Positions 24,491 through 35,423 of a DNA stretch of 64,000 nucleotides are shown one piece after another; position 1 is the stretch's first letter, and the number at the start of each line of letters is the position of its first letter. The notes below the pieces were generated by a model. It had not been told where the DNA came from. It worked only from the letters and a program-made list of their open reading frames with translations, and made no database searches. The stretch spans positions 21,163,653 through 21,227,652 of the forward strand of contig OY282560.1 in assembly GCA_958295665.1 (NCBI GenBank), given 5' to 3'. The DNA is from Tipula vernalis. Lineage: Eukaryota > Arthropoda > Insecta > Diptera > Tipulidae. Both the position numbers and the translations under genes were made by a program.

Positions 24491-24639
24491 TCTGCCTCTC
24501 CATTTATTGGACCAGAACCCTTCTGCGGCGTCACTAAGGGATACCTTAGAGCAGCGGTAAAATGCTGGAAGGATGTTCAAAAATCCTCCTCCTGGCTCAG
24601 AATTCCAGGTTTGCGACAGGCGAAGAAATGTATATCACC

Positions 24640-24858
24640 TTCGTCTGTCAGGGTTAAGGAGTGTCTTGAACTTAGGAAACCTGAGTTGAGGCGGCTTACT
24701 GGCTTCCTCACAGGTCATGTCCTCTTAATATAACACCTTAAGAAGATGGGCCTAAGAACGACAGATGTATGCCGCTTCTGCGATCTGGAAGCGGAATCAG
24801 TGGAACATGTTTTGTGCCAATGCCCAGCCATTTTCCAGCAAAGACTGCAACATCTAGG
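24640..24858 (+). pseudogene. non-LTR ORF2 C-terminal zinc motif
   Basis: The plus strand encodes RRLTGFLTGHVLL and then CRFCDLEAESVEHVLCQCPA (about 24765-24825), a C-x2-C...H-x4-C zinc motif that closes ORF2 in R1/LOA/I-type elements. The following reading is interrupted by the MITE at 24859. Confidence 0.8.
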
Positions 24859-24947
24859 TAGTGATGTGCTAAATCGATCTTTTTGCTCTGTTTTGTTTAT
24901 TTTCTCATATGATTTTTAACAAAAATGATCGATTTAGCCCATCACTA
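24859..24947. mobile_element. 89-bp hAT-type MITE nested in the non-LTR element
   Basis: It begins TAGTGATGTGCTAAATCGAT and ends ATCGATTTAGCCCATCACTA, terminal inverted repeats of about 21 bp with one or two mismatches. The 8 bases before it (CATCTAGG, 24851-24858) and after it (TATCTAGG, 24948-24955) match at seven positions, fitting the 8-bp duplication of hAT transposases. The TAGTGATG end is also hAT-like. There is no coding capacity. Confidence 0.8.
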
Positions 24948-25132
24948 TATCTAGGAGGGAGAACAATGAGCCCAGATTGTATGTATCTTGACCGGCCGGT
25001 AGTATTATCAGATTCATTAAGAGCCTCAATATTGACTGGACGGATAACTAAGCAGGGTCCAGCACAATAGATCTTTTAGGTCGCAGTGCGAGGTGGCTTA
25101 TCGCCCACATGGCCCTTCAATAATAATAATAA

Positions 25133-25145
25133 TATCCTCTGTTCA
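25133..25145 (+). repeat. 13-bp target site duplication, right copy
   Basis: An exact copy of 21315-21327, starting directly after the AAT repeat that ends the non-LTR element. Confidence 0.9.
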
Positions 25146-27619
25146 TCCCAGATGATAAGAATCAATGATTAGTTGTTTACACCGCGTAAATTTTTAGAAA
25201 TCTCTTTTTAGAAAAAGTATTTTTAGATAAATGTTGATAAATATTGTTTTTTAGATAAACTGTTTTAGATAAAAATTCCATTTCCCATATCAAATCAAGT
25301 CTAAAGTGTTTAAAATCAAACTAACTGGAACAGGTTCAAAAGCCGAATATTTAAAAGGGTGCTTTTAGGGGATTTACCGAATCAAGTTTTCCAGCAGAAG
25401 GCGCTTCTTACAAGTATCATAAATTATTGACATTTTCCCTTGTAGGGTGCGAAATATATTCGATTAGAGTGAACATGAAATCTTGGTAAATAGTTGAATT
25501 TCGGTGAGCTTTTAGTCACCGTCTAACTGTCTGCTTAAATAATAAAATGTTTGATTACGATTGATGGCAAATCATGCAAACAATGATTTGTATTATATGG
25601 TTACGTATTAATAAGGCACCCAAACATTTTAAATATTATGACAACGATATCCGGTTATTCGATTTCCATTTTCATTTATTATCTGGTATAGTTTATTTGT
25701 CGAATTCTCAATATTTATTTAAAGTCATACTCATTCATATCAAATATTTGGTCCTACCATTATCGTGATTACAATTTTACAATATACAAAACAATTCATT
25801 ACTTTACCCGTTCACCATTGTCTTTCTCTTTTTTTTTTTTTTTTTTTTGACAAAGCATAAAACAACAACCCAAATAACAAAAAAATAGTTAAATGTGATA
25901 AGCGATAAGATAAATAAATAAATAATAATGAACAGAATAGATACATACTTTTTATACCGAGTGTATTTTCAAAAATAAATAAAAACTTCGAGTATTAATA
26001 GGTTTGAATTTGTAGAGTTGGTGATAACGCGATAATAATTCAGATAATAACCAAGCGCTTAATTGTTATTATTCCTCCCAATTCATTTACCTACATATAT
26101 CGAAACAGTACATACATAGAAGATTTTCTTCAGAACCCCCAACATATGTATGTTTGATACATGTATTTATAATCTCGTTCCTATTCTACATATAATAGAG
26201 TTGTACTAAAGTTCAAACAAATATTTTTTATAAATTCACTGATACAATAATTGTGATTGGAAGAAAGTCAACAAACGGCGTGTGTTTGACTGTTGACAAA
26301 AGATTATTCGTTTAGGTACTATGTAATGTTTACTAGCAAAATAAGTAGCATGTACGAGTATATATACGTAAATATCTAGTAGAATGAATGACTCGCGGAA
26401 GAAAAGTTTTTTTTTTACTACGTTTTACTTTTATTGATGACCTTCGAAAAATTTAAGAATTTCGGTGATTGTATAATATGACATGCGTGAATATTTATAG
26501 AATTTCTCAATTCTTTGCGTTCATAACATAATCAAAATGTAAATAGAACGTGAATTAATGCTCTGCGTTATTTTAAAAACACATAAAAATAGATCAGTGG
26601 TTGTTAAATGATGACGAACGAGGAACTGGATGAAAAAAGTATATCTGGCCATAAAGCTTTAAAACGGCTTTGTAACTATTCTGTAACTAAGCTTTCTCAA
26701 ATCTTTCAAGAGAAAAGTGTTTTTGTTAAAAAATGCCAAAAAACTGATTTAAAAAAAACAAGTTGACCTTAAAATGACCTTGCGAAGACACAGTAGTGTT
26801 AGATAGGTTGCAGTGTTCGATTCTGGTCTGGAAATTAGACATTAGAAAATTGGCACAATTATCTTGTACGGAGATTTTTAGACTGAGTTTTTTTTTTAAC
26901 GTAAAAGAAAAGTAATTTCGGTCTAAGAAAAAAGGAAACTTACACCGCACAATGTTTTAAGTCGAATAATGGTATAATTTAACAACTTGTTAAAGTGATC
27001 TATCATTCTGTTGTGATCATTTTAAATTTTGTATTACAAAACGTATCAATACGTTTAATAAATATGATAAAATCAAACTCTGTGAGAACCCCGTTACTGG
27101 TTCGTGTGCATCCCAATTTCAGCAGCCGTAAGTATACTTTGTTACAACAAAAAACAGTCAAGTTTTCATATTCCTACTAAAAGCCTTTGTCAGTTGTTAT
27201 GATATACAACGTTTTACAATCAATTTTTACAACAGAAGTCATTTAAAAGTTTGGATATTACATGTCGAGTCCGGAAAATGGCATTTTATGGAACGAGCGG
27301 GCGATTTCATGGATGAGCTTTATCGAGTGCTGGATCTTTGAGTCTTAACTGGCTAGATGCGTATCTGTACTTAGTTTGACACAATTATTTTTCAAGAAGG
27401 AAATTAACTGACGTCGTCGGCCTGTAAAAGATTTTACAGATTTTAGTTTTTTTCGAACTGAAAAGCAAACTGAAATAACTTCTGACAATTGCATAAAACT
27501 ACTTTTCTTTATTAAAATACTAATTTAACCAAAGTATGAACGTAGTCTTTTTTAGTTGAGTTGGTTTTGATAGCGCGCGTTACATGTATGGTACATAGAC
27601 ACATTTTTGTGTTACAAAA
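25146..27619. other. AT-rich non-coding stretch
   Basis: It contains a 20-base T run at 25829-25848 and a block near 25255-25292 shared with 4296-4336. Otherwise I see no gene, RNA or element ends. Open frames are short and low in complexity. Confidence 0.5.
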
Positions 27620-28055
27620 CGTTTTTTTTTGGTTTTGTTTAATTCTCTTCTTCTGCTACAGCGAACCATTAAGCATCTCAATAAAGTTGTTGGTTTTGAA
27701 CAGTCAATTGCCAATCGTTATGATATGCACATTCATCATATGGACGTTAAGTGCGCATTTTTGAACGGTGATTTGAACGAAGACATTTATATGTTACTTC
27801 CAGAGGATTTTGGTCAAGGTGATAAAGTGTGTAAATTAAACAAGGCACTTTATGGACTGAAACAAGCTTCGTGTGCATAGAACGAAAAGTTCAATAATTT
27901 TATGATTCGAATTGGATTCAAGCGCTGCCAATCAGATCAATGTTTATATGTGAAGGAGCAAAATGGAATCATATGTTATGTGCTACTGTACGTCGATGAT
28001 ACATTGATATTTTGCCGAGATATCAAAATGATTGAAGCCCAAACAATCTGAACAT
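27620..28055 (+). pseudogene. copia-type reverse transcriptase fragment
   Basis: The frame reads MHIHHMDVKCAFLNGDLNED, then LPEDFGQGDKVCKLNKALYG and LKQASCA with a stop where tryptophan is expected, followed by FMIRIGFKRCQSDQCLYVK and the active site LLYVDDTLIF near 27985-28015. These are ordered motifs of Ty1/copia RT. Gag, integrase and RNase H are missing, and the match ends near 28050 at a junction with another element. A single fragment of about 140 residues. Confidence 0.9.
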
Positions 28056-28109
28056 CCTCAGATAGCTCTTCATTCTCTTACATACATATTTCATTGAAAA
28101 ATATTTCGA

Positions 28110-28775
28110 TCATAGGGACTGCGCAATGGTTACCTTTCTGGATATAAAACTGAAGGATAGTGGCTTCAAGGTAGTTACTTATGTGGATGATGTTGCTATT
28201 GGCACCACTCATACAAAATTCCCTATTTTCTTTCCGTTTGTAACAGCTTTATAGATAAAGGGAGGTACCTGGGTTTCGTTTTGGAGAGCAAATAAATTTG
28301 GAAGCCTAATATTTTAAAAAGAGTAAACAAAGCTACGGTAGAGCTGTACTCTTGTAAAACTGCCATTGGGAAAGGAAGGAAGTTGTAGTCCCACATCGTA
28401 CACTGGCTCTATACTCAGTAGTCAGTCCCAATCTTTTGTATGGAGTAACACTCTGGTGGTCTGCTCTGGGCAAAACTGCCAATCAAAAGCTGTTGATGAA
28501 AGATGGGAGACCAGTGTCGCTGTGGATTATCGGAGCCTCTGCTATGTCAGTCATACGACTTAAATCCATCTCAATCAGAAAGAGATCCCTAAGGATACAG
28601 ACTATACTATCCCGCCACTATCTTTTGACACGTAAATTTTCTGACTGTGATCCCCTCCAGAGTGAACTGGCTGATGAGTGTAGTTCTGAAATCAGCAATT
28701 ATAAACTTCTTCAAGCTTTCTTCTCCCCTCCCGTCTCCCCGACTATTGTAGCGTTTTTAAAGCTGAACTAACTAC
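28110..28775 (+). pseudogene. non-LTR retrotransposon RT/C-terminal fragment
   Basis: Near 28115 DCAMVTFLDI fits the RT palm, joined by a deletion to FKVVTYVDDVAIGTTH (about 28165-28205), where the usual YADD is YVDD. After frame changes ALYSVVSPNLLYGVTLWWSA (about 28400-28460) is the region following the thumb in I-group elements. The remainder up to 28771 is related but decayed. No start, tail or flanking duplication is visible. Confidence 0.75.
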
Positions 28776-28879
28776 CACAAAGGAAATTTCAATCTAAAAT
28801 GGTCATCATCTACCATTTTGCAAATCGCATTTCTTTTTAATTTTACTTAAATTCATCATTAAATTTATCACGGCACAAC

Positions 28880-29429
28880 AGTTTTGTTCAATTACACATC
28901 CCTAAACCATTTTATTTTGTTCGCTAAAAATGCGGAGCAGGCGAAAAACACGACTGCCATCACCAACAATCGGACATGCTCATCGTATAAAATGACTTGT
29001 AGCGTATTTTCAACATTTGATTTAATACAGGCATACCATCAGATACCAGTAGAGTCTTCCGATATCCCAAAAACCGCGATTGCAACACCTTTCGGCTTGT
29101 TTGAGTTCTGCCGAATGACTTTTGGTTTGCGTAATGCGGCCCAGTCTTTTCAACGTTTGATGCACGCCGTATTGAGTGGGTTGGAATTCTGTTTTGTTTA
29201 CCTGGACGACGTGTTAGTGGCGTCAAAATCGTTCGATGAGCATCTGGAGCATTTAAAAACAGTTTTGCAAAGATTGACGGAACAGGGCCTTGTGATAAAC
29301 GTAGAAAAGTGTGTATTCGCACAATCTGACATTAAATTTTTAGGTCACACAGTGACTAGTCAGGGCATTCTACCCGCTCAAGAACGCGTTCAGGTCATTC
29401 AGGATTTCCAACAACCCATAAACTCTTAA
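28880..29429 (+). pseudogene. gypsy RT fragment (CsRn1-like)
   Basis: One open frame carries [59 protein letters not shown], the catalytic box [11 protein letters not shown] and [20 protein letters not shown]. The order and spacing are those of a gypsy RT palm to connection. The wording ([15 protein letters not shown]) resembles the CsRn1/Kabuki clade, unlike the Mag-like copies elsewhere in the window. It ends abruptly at 29429. It is wedged between two non-LTR pieces. Confidence 0.9.
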
Positions 29430-29499
29430 ATGGCCCCAAAATGATAAATGATATAGCAAACCGATTAAGATTTAATAGGAATATTTAAAGTATATTACT

Positions 29500-30748
29500 G
29501 GTTCCGGTTCTGTGCTGTAATACGTTCTGGAGAAAATCTCTTTTAAGATCGTCTTGGAACCATGCTGATTTTATCTACTTATTTTGATGGTGTTCAAAAT
29601 GACATCCTTGCTTGCAATAAAACAGATCAACTTGCATCACAGCAAGTCAGCTTCATTTGAAATAAAGAAGTTGTTTGCTGTATCGCACACAGATATTATG
29701 TATAATTTAGTGCGGCTGATCTGACAGCAGTGCTTATTATTTTTGAATCTGTCAATTCTTACACTAAATTGGTGATCGAATCAGTTTATCTTCCCTATGA
29801 ATTTCGGTCTGCTAAGGACCTTTAATTGTAATAAGCTTCTTTGTTTACGAACCAAAAATCTCAGAAAAAACCTTTTTGCGGTTCTGAACTTAAAAAGATT
29901 AAGAAAATTCGTTAGAAATCTAACAAATAAAGCCAAAAAATCTGAACACCAGGCTAATTGGGTTAGTTTTCTCGTGACTCAAAAGGATTATAAAAGAAGT
30001 TTAATGCCATATTTTGGAAGTGTAGCTGAGCTTTTGGTCATTGGTTTTAGGAATCCTCTTTTAAGCCTCCATTTGGTAGCCTGTGAGCAATGAGGGTCAA
30101 TTCTGTATTTGCCTCAGTTGAACACCTATACCTGCCAGGCTGGTGACATGGTTAATGATAGGTTATTGCCTGAGTTCAACTTGAACAATTTAGTTTCGGT
30201 GTTTTATCCATCGAGAAGTTTGTGGTACTCGCAGCAATTTCCTCAAAAGTTATCGAAGTCTCTTGCCTTCTTTTCAGATGGTTCTTCATCTGAACTGAGC
30301 GCTGGTTTTGGAACCTGTCTTGGTTCACGTTGCACCATTTTTCAAGCGGAATTAGCACTGTCATACAGTGACATTGAGGGTTTGAATCTCGCTGTGAACG
30401 ACAAAAGTATTTTTTTTTCTGTACGGCTAGTAAAACTGTACTGAATTCAATGAATATTCCCTTGACGATTCCGAAACTTGTCAAAGAGTGTAAAAATAGA
30501 GTTACGATCTTATGCGTGTCGGCTTTTTTAAAATTGAAGGTAATGAGATGGCGGATTCTTTAGCCAAGGCTGGTTCGCGATTAACATTTATTTGACCCAA
30601 ACCATCGGTTCCTTTATCCTTTAACAAAAGCAAGAAGGCTAAATGAAACATCGCTCTCAAAGAATTAGGAATGAAATGGCTAGCTACTTCTGGGTGCCGT
30701 AAGGCGAAACAAGAGGTTAAACGGAGGTATTGTGTTCCAAAATAAATT
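29500..30748 (+). pseudogene. non-LTR retrotransposon, internally deleted (EEP to RNase H)
   Basis: Near 29710 the plus strand encodes AADLTAVLIIFESVNS and LVIESVYLPYEFRSAKDL, the middle of the AP endonuclease. The basic linker follows (LTNKAKKSEHQANW, TQKDYKRSL, to about 30005). RT is deleted. RNase H appears at 30260-30370 as FFSDGSSSELSAGFGTCLG and CTIFQAELA, and again near 30530 as a GHFKIEGNEMADSLAKAGS-like string spread over two frames. It breaks off at about 30748, where the LTR of the next element begins, so the gypsy element probably inserted into it. Confidence 0.75.
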
Positions 30749-30752
30749 ATAA

Positions 30753-30953
30753 TGACAACGATGTTGATAGTTCAGCAACCAGAATAAGAGAGAGCGTTCC
30801 TCGCTTTATTATTATACAAAATTAACATTTAGTAACAGTAACTACCGTACAATCAAACAGGTTATTCATCTACTACTCTACAATTAAACAATAGAATATG
30901 TTAGCAAATACAATGCGAGGTATGATACACAAATACAGTGCAAGATTATAACA
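30753..30953 (-). repeat. candidate 3' LTR of the Mag-like element
   Basis: On the minus strand it runs from TGTTATAATCTTGCACTG to ATCGTTGTCA, bounded TG...CA, and includes an AATAAA polyadenylation signal (AATAATAAAGCG). The purine tract AAGGAGAGGGAGA abuts its start. I see no second copy in the window. Confidence 0.6.
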
Positions 30954-31071
30954 TCTCCCTCTCCTTAAAAAAATGGAAAAATACTTTGATAACGCGATAT
31001 TATAATACATACATTAGAAAATTAATTGATTAATTAACAATTATATAATATAAGATTTAACATATCTATGA

Positions 31072-32004
31072 TTACAAATTCAACCTATTAGGTTCTTTCC
31101 TGATTCTGGTAGACCTCCTCAACGTTGTTTCTTCTGTTGGACTTACTAGTTGGTTCGTAGTATCGGACTTATCTGGGTCCGCAACGTCGTTCATGTTAGA
31201 TACTGTCGGAGTATCTTCTTGTACCGTTGACTCTGTCACTGGAATGACCTCAACGTTGATTGCATCTCGCTGTCTTAATTGGTATTGATGCAAAATTTTG
31301 ACCTGATCTCCTTTTTTTATCATATATTGCCGAAGTCCAATAGGTTTAAGTACCGTCGCCGGTTCCCATTTCGTTTCTTTGTTTAAACGAACGTATACCT
31401 TATCGCCTTCAATGAAAGATTTATGATTAATATAAATATTTGATTGATTACCTTTAATTGAAGTTCCAAATGGTGGTTTTAGTTGTGACAGTCTGGTTCT
31501 TGGATCATGTTTTAACAACAAGTTTGCTGGTGATTCACGCTGTACTGCTGTCGGAGTAGTGCGATAATTTATCAAAATATTGTCCAATACCCGTTGTAGT
31601 TCTGCTGTCGAGTATTGCCCATTTTCCGGTAAATATTTCTGCAAACTTCTTTTGATACTTTGGACTCCCCGTTCAGCAATACCATTACATTGTGGACTCT
31701 TCAATGGAGCAATTCCATAACTTCGACAAAATTTTGTAAATTGTATAAAACCGAAAGGTGGACCATTATCTGTTACTAGCTCCTGTGGCAATCCAAATAT
31801 AGCAAACGTCTGTCGCAGCTTCTGTATGTCATCATTTGCTGTTGTTGAGCTCATTAAATAAACATCAATCCATTTCGACATCGAATCAATAATGATCAGA
31901 AAAGTTCTTCCATATAAATGAAAAAAATCGGCATGTAACCTATACCAATTTTGATTATGTTTCGAACATCCTAACGCCTCATTCTTGAAGTCGTCCACAT
32001 TCAT
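31072..32004 (-). pseudogene. gypsy integrase, long open frame
   Basis: 310 residues. The catalytic core shows HADFF (D26), VTDNGPPF (D79) and NGIAERGVQSIKRS (E111). The gap between the last two is 31 residues rather than the usual 35, because the stretch before CNGIAER is shortened. ILINYRTTPTAVQRESPANL closes the core. A GPY-like C-terminal region follows (VYVRLNKETKWEPATVL) and the tail is acidic then basic. The frame lacks the zinc domain, which lies in the overlapping upstream frame (31979-32887). It would insert the DNA copy into the genome if intact. Confidence 0.85.
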
Positions 32005-32960
32005 ATTTTGTCCACTTTGACAAAATGTTACATCCCCTCACTATACGCTCCACATCAACATCTATGCCAGGCCACCAACACACCGATCTACTTAACATTT
32101 TCATACGTGAAATGCCTGGATGTCCGTTATGAAGTAACTTCAAAATGTGATTTTGTAATTTAAGAGGTATAACAACTCTGTTCCCCCAAATAATGCATCC
32201 ACTTTCGACTGATAGTTCATCACGTCGAATAAAAAAAGGTTTCAAATCATCATCCACGCTATGTGGCCACGTATTTCGAATATTTGCAAATACCTTTGCA
32301 AAATTCACATCTACCTTTGTTTCCCGAGCAACATCTTCATATGACATGGGTATTCTTTTTTTTAAATTCAAAAGTGATGCCAAGGGTTGGTGATCCGTAA
32401 TTATATAAAATGTGCGACCAAACAGGAACTTGTGGAATTTCTTTACAACAAATATTATTGCCAGCGCTTCCTTTTCTAACTGAGAATAGTTCTTTTCTGC
32501 TTCATTTAATATTGCGGATGCAAACATTACTGGCTTTTCAAACCCATTTATAAAGTGAGTTAATACAGCACCGATGCCAAACGCACTTGCATCACACGAT
32601 AAATATACCTCCTTTGCGGGATCGTAGTGACAAAGAATATTACCATTAGACAACATTTCCTTACATCTCCGAAATGCTTGCTCACATGCTCGGTTCCAAT
32701 TAAACTTTACTTCTTTTTGAGTTAGCCTGTACAATGGCGAAAGCTCCGATGCCATCATAGGAACAAATTTCCTATAGAAATGACTGGGGCCTTTTCGATA
32801 GCAGCAATCTTCTCCGGACTTGGTAAAATTCCTTCTTTTGATATAATATGCCCCAGGTATTGCACTTGACTTTGAAAAAACAGGCATTTATTCAAGTTAA
32901 CTCTAACGTTATACTCTGACAGCTTTACATACATTTTAATACATTGTATACAAGTGTTTT
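31979..32960 (-). pseudogene. gypsy RT end, RNase H and integrase zinc domain
   Basis: From 32964 the frame gives NVRVNLNKCLFFQSQVQYLG, then after a shift FYRKFVPMMASELSPLYRL and RNase H: YLSCDASAFGIGAVLTH (D), SQLEKEALAIIF (E) and FYIITDHQPLASLL (D). The last RNase H helix is deleted, LLNLKKRIP joining directly to later sequence. GHPGISRMKMLSRSVCWWPG and GCNILSKWTKY form the integrase zinc region, with one cysteine of the pair disturbed. The connection between RT and RNase H is also shortened. Confidence 0.85.
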
Positions 32961-34430
32961 GCATTCATCTATATCCTTTCCCGCTATCAAAATATCATCC
33001 AAATAACACATGGTTTTTGGTATACCTTTCAATATTTGATCCATCACGCTTTGAAAAATGGTCGGTGCACTTGATATTCCGTATGTTAAGCGCGTGAATC
33101 TAAATAGCCCCAGGTGAGTGTTAATAGTGAACAAGGAACTGGAATTTTCTGCGACTCTTAGCTGTTGGTACGCTCCAGCTAGGTCTAGTACCGTAAAAAC
33201 TTTACAATTTGCCAGACTTGCGAAGATATCTTCTATAGAAGGCAAAGGGTAGTGTTCAAATTCAACCCACTTATTAACACTGACTTTAAAATCGACACAA
33301 ATTCGTAATCCTTTATCCTTTTTTGGCACGACTACAATAGGACTAGCCCATTGACTATATTTCACTGGAAAAATAACACCGGCTTTTACCATTTTATGAA
33401 TATCTTCTTCGACTTTTGCCTTTACAGCATATGACACACTGTACGGTTTACAAAATATAGGTTTCGCATTTTCTTTCAAAACTATGACAGCCTCGAAATC
33501 TTTTATCGGCTCACTGGGACTCGAAAATACTACCGGAAACTTAATTTTTAGTGCTTCTACCATACGCCTGCTACTATCTACACCAATGATTTCTCTAATA
33601 AATTTACGTGTTTCGAATGCCTTACGCCACCAGTCTGGAATTAGTTTATCTAACCAGTTCCGACCTATAAGCGTTGTAAATAATTGTTTTGCTCTTATTA
33701 CAACCAATGTCAATGAGTAATTTTTACCTTCATATTCGACAAGCACTTCGAATCTGCCTAGTGTTACTAATTTCTCCCCGGTTACGGAACGATACTTCAG
33801 GTCTTCTGTTTCTAATTTTGCCTTTTGAAAATATTTATGGAAATAACTTTCCTCCATGACACTTGCACATGCTCCTGTATCTACTTCTACCTTGATCTGA
33901 ACGTCATTAATTTTTAATAGTATTTTTTGTGGTTCAGCTTTCCGAGATGCAACCATTCCAATTAAATTTAGATTCTCTAAAGTATCTTCTACTTCTTCCT
34001 CTTCCAAATTATTGATTTTCTTTTTATTCCTACAGAGTTCTTTTACATGTCCTCTTTTATTACATAAAAAGCACCTCCAATTTTTGGCCGGACAAAATTT
34101 GTCGCTATGATTCCTACCACATTTATCACACAGTTTGTTATTAAATCTTCTGTCATTTTGATTAAAATTGGTTGCTACACTAGGATTAAGATGGTTCTGC
34201 TTTGAACTCCAAATTTTTGAAACTGAGCTATCACTAATAGTTTTGGATTCTATGGTAGCTAATTCTAAACTAACAGCTTTCCTACATGCATCTTCAAAGG
34301 TAAGGTCTCCTCCTTCAGACAAAAGCTTCTTTGGAATAGATTCGCTTCTCAACCCACAAATAAGCCTATCTCTCAGCGCATTGTTTAGAAATGCGTTGAA
34401 CGAACACGTTCTGGTAAGCCGTTTAAGCTA
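32925..34430 (-). pseudogene. gypsy gag end, protease and reverse transcriptase frame
   Basis: A 475-residue open frame from 34352, in the same frame as the gag start but cut by a TAG at about 34428. Order: Gag C-terminus, zinc knuckles (CDKCGRNHSDKFC, one residue short, and CFLCNKRGHVKELC), protease VEVDTGACASVM with LIGRNWL, then RT with SQWASPIVVVPKKDKGLRIC, FEHYPLPSIEDIFASL, TYGISSAPTIFQSVMDQ and the catalytic YLDDILIAG. The motifs match Mag/K02A2.6-type gypsy elements. The frame closes at 32925 by a frameshift just after the RT palm. Confidence 0.9.
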
Positions 34431-34754
34431 TATTATATACCCAGCTATGGTTTCGTTCGCCGATTGGTCCCGTTTATTAAATTTGAAACGTTCAAATATA
34501 ACTAATTTTTCCGGATTAAAATGCGATTTTAACAATTTGGTAATAAAATCGTACGATTTATCTAAAGGCGAGTCGGGTACGCATAGATTTTTCAAGACAT
34601 TATATGTCTCTGCACCCATCAAGGTAATAAACAACGACATCTTATTTTTATCTTCTACAGTATTGATTTTAACTAACTGTTCGAAGCGTTCTAAATATGT
34701 CTCAAAATCAGATTTACTGACGTCAAACGATTCTAAAGTACCGATAAATGACAT
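34428..34754 (-). pseudogene. gypsy gag N-terminal part
   Basis: It starts at ATG 34754 (MSFIGTLESFDVSKSDFETY). It contains the Gag core motif LERFEQLVKINTVEDKNKM and LFITLMGAETYNVLKNLC, then FNPEKLVIFERFKFNKRDQ. A single TAG after GYII stops it; the same frame continues beyond as the gag end, protease and RT, so one substitution may be all that broke the joint. Confidence 0.85.
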
Positions 34755-34901
34755 TTTGTTACGAATTTAATGTACCACACTATCACTTGCTCACAGTCCC
34801 AAGAATGCGCAAAAAAAAAAAAAAAATTAAGTTTATCACCTTTACTTACAACAGTATGTATTTCAGCCTTTTATATTCCAAATATATGGTGTTACGTTAA
34901 T

Positions 34902-35047
34902 ATCCTCGTCGCCAATATTGTGAAAATTTTACTAACAGCGCTGCCCTCGTCGTCTTCAAAAAAGTATCAGACTGTCACTTTTTATCGAATTGAACTTTCT
35001 CGTGAATAATTCGACGGTTCGGGGGTTTTCGGTTCCCCAGTAACAAC
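34902..35047 (-). repeat. candidate primer-binding site and 5' LTR
   Basis: On the minus strand TGGCGACGAGGAT (34902-34914) begins with the TGG expected of a tRNA primer site. Just before it lies 34919-35047, a segment bounded TGTTACTGGGG and TTTTCACA, so with TG...CA ends and a size (129 bp) fitting the short LTRs of Mag elements. No matching copy was found beyond integrase, so this is tentative. Confidence 0.4.
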
Positions 35048-35423
35048 TGTTTTGCATATTGACACTGCCGTTGAGGCAAAAGTGCGCTTTATCGCTCATG
35101 AAGATTTTCTACCAAAAGTTTGAGAAATGTCAACCAATGATGATTTGGTCAAATAATAAATCGTATATACCCAACTCTTTTTTATATCGTCTCTTTTTTG
35201 ATATACTATTGGGAACATAATATCCTTCATACTGGATCAAATATATTTTAATCGGTTTTCAAACTAGGTTATTTTTACTCGTTCTTTGGCGTTGGAACGT
35301 ACGTATAAAAAACGAGTTGGGTGTCTAGACATAAAGAAAATTACAATAAACTGAAACATCGACTTTAATCGTATAATTCTAAAGACCAATACTTATTTCA
35401 AGAAATGAAGTTATATCCCTACT

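Larger units (their letters stand above)
21328..25132 (+). mobile_element. I/LOA-group non-LTR retrotransposon with defined ends
   Basis: Flanked by a perfect 13-bp duplication, it begins GGGGTTCCACGGGGG and ends with a short AAT repeat, a usual tail in the I group. Contents in order are a GC-rich leader with a GGCCCC-GCAA-GGGGGCC hairpin at 21345-21361, an ORF1 remnant, AP-type endonuclease, RT, RNase H and a C-terminal C-x2-C/H/C zinc motif. ORF1 is almost wholly deleted, so the copy is about 3.8 kb. Many frameshifts mark it as dead. It is clearly richer in G and C than the DNA around it. An 89-bp hAT-type MITE sits within its 3' region. Confidence 0.9.
30753..35047 (-). mobile_element. Ty3/gypsy LTR retrotransposon, Mag-like, nearly complete
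   Basis: On the minus strand the order is gag, protease, RT, RNase H, integrase. A purine-rich tract (AAGGAGAGGGAGA) directly precedes a candidate 3' LTR, and a primer-binding-site-like TGGCGACGAGGAT follows a candidate 5' LTR. The two candidate LTRs do not resemble one another, so at least one end is misplaced or the copy is chimeric. Internal deletions, one in-frame stop and frameshifts make it inactive. Confidence 0.85.
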
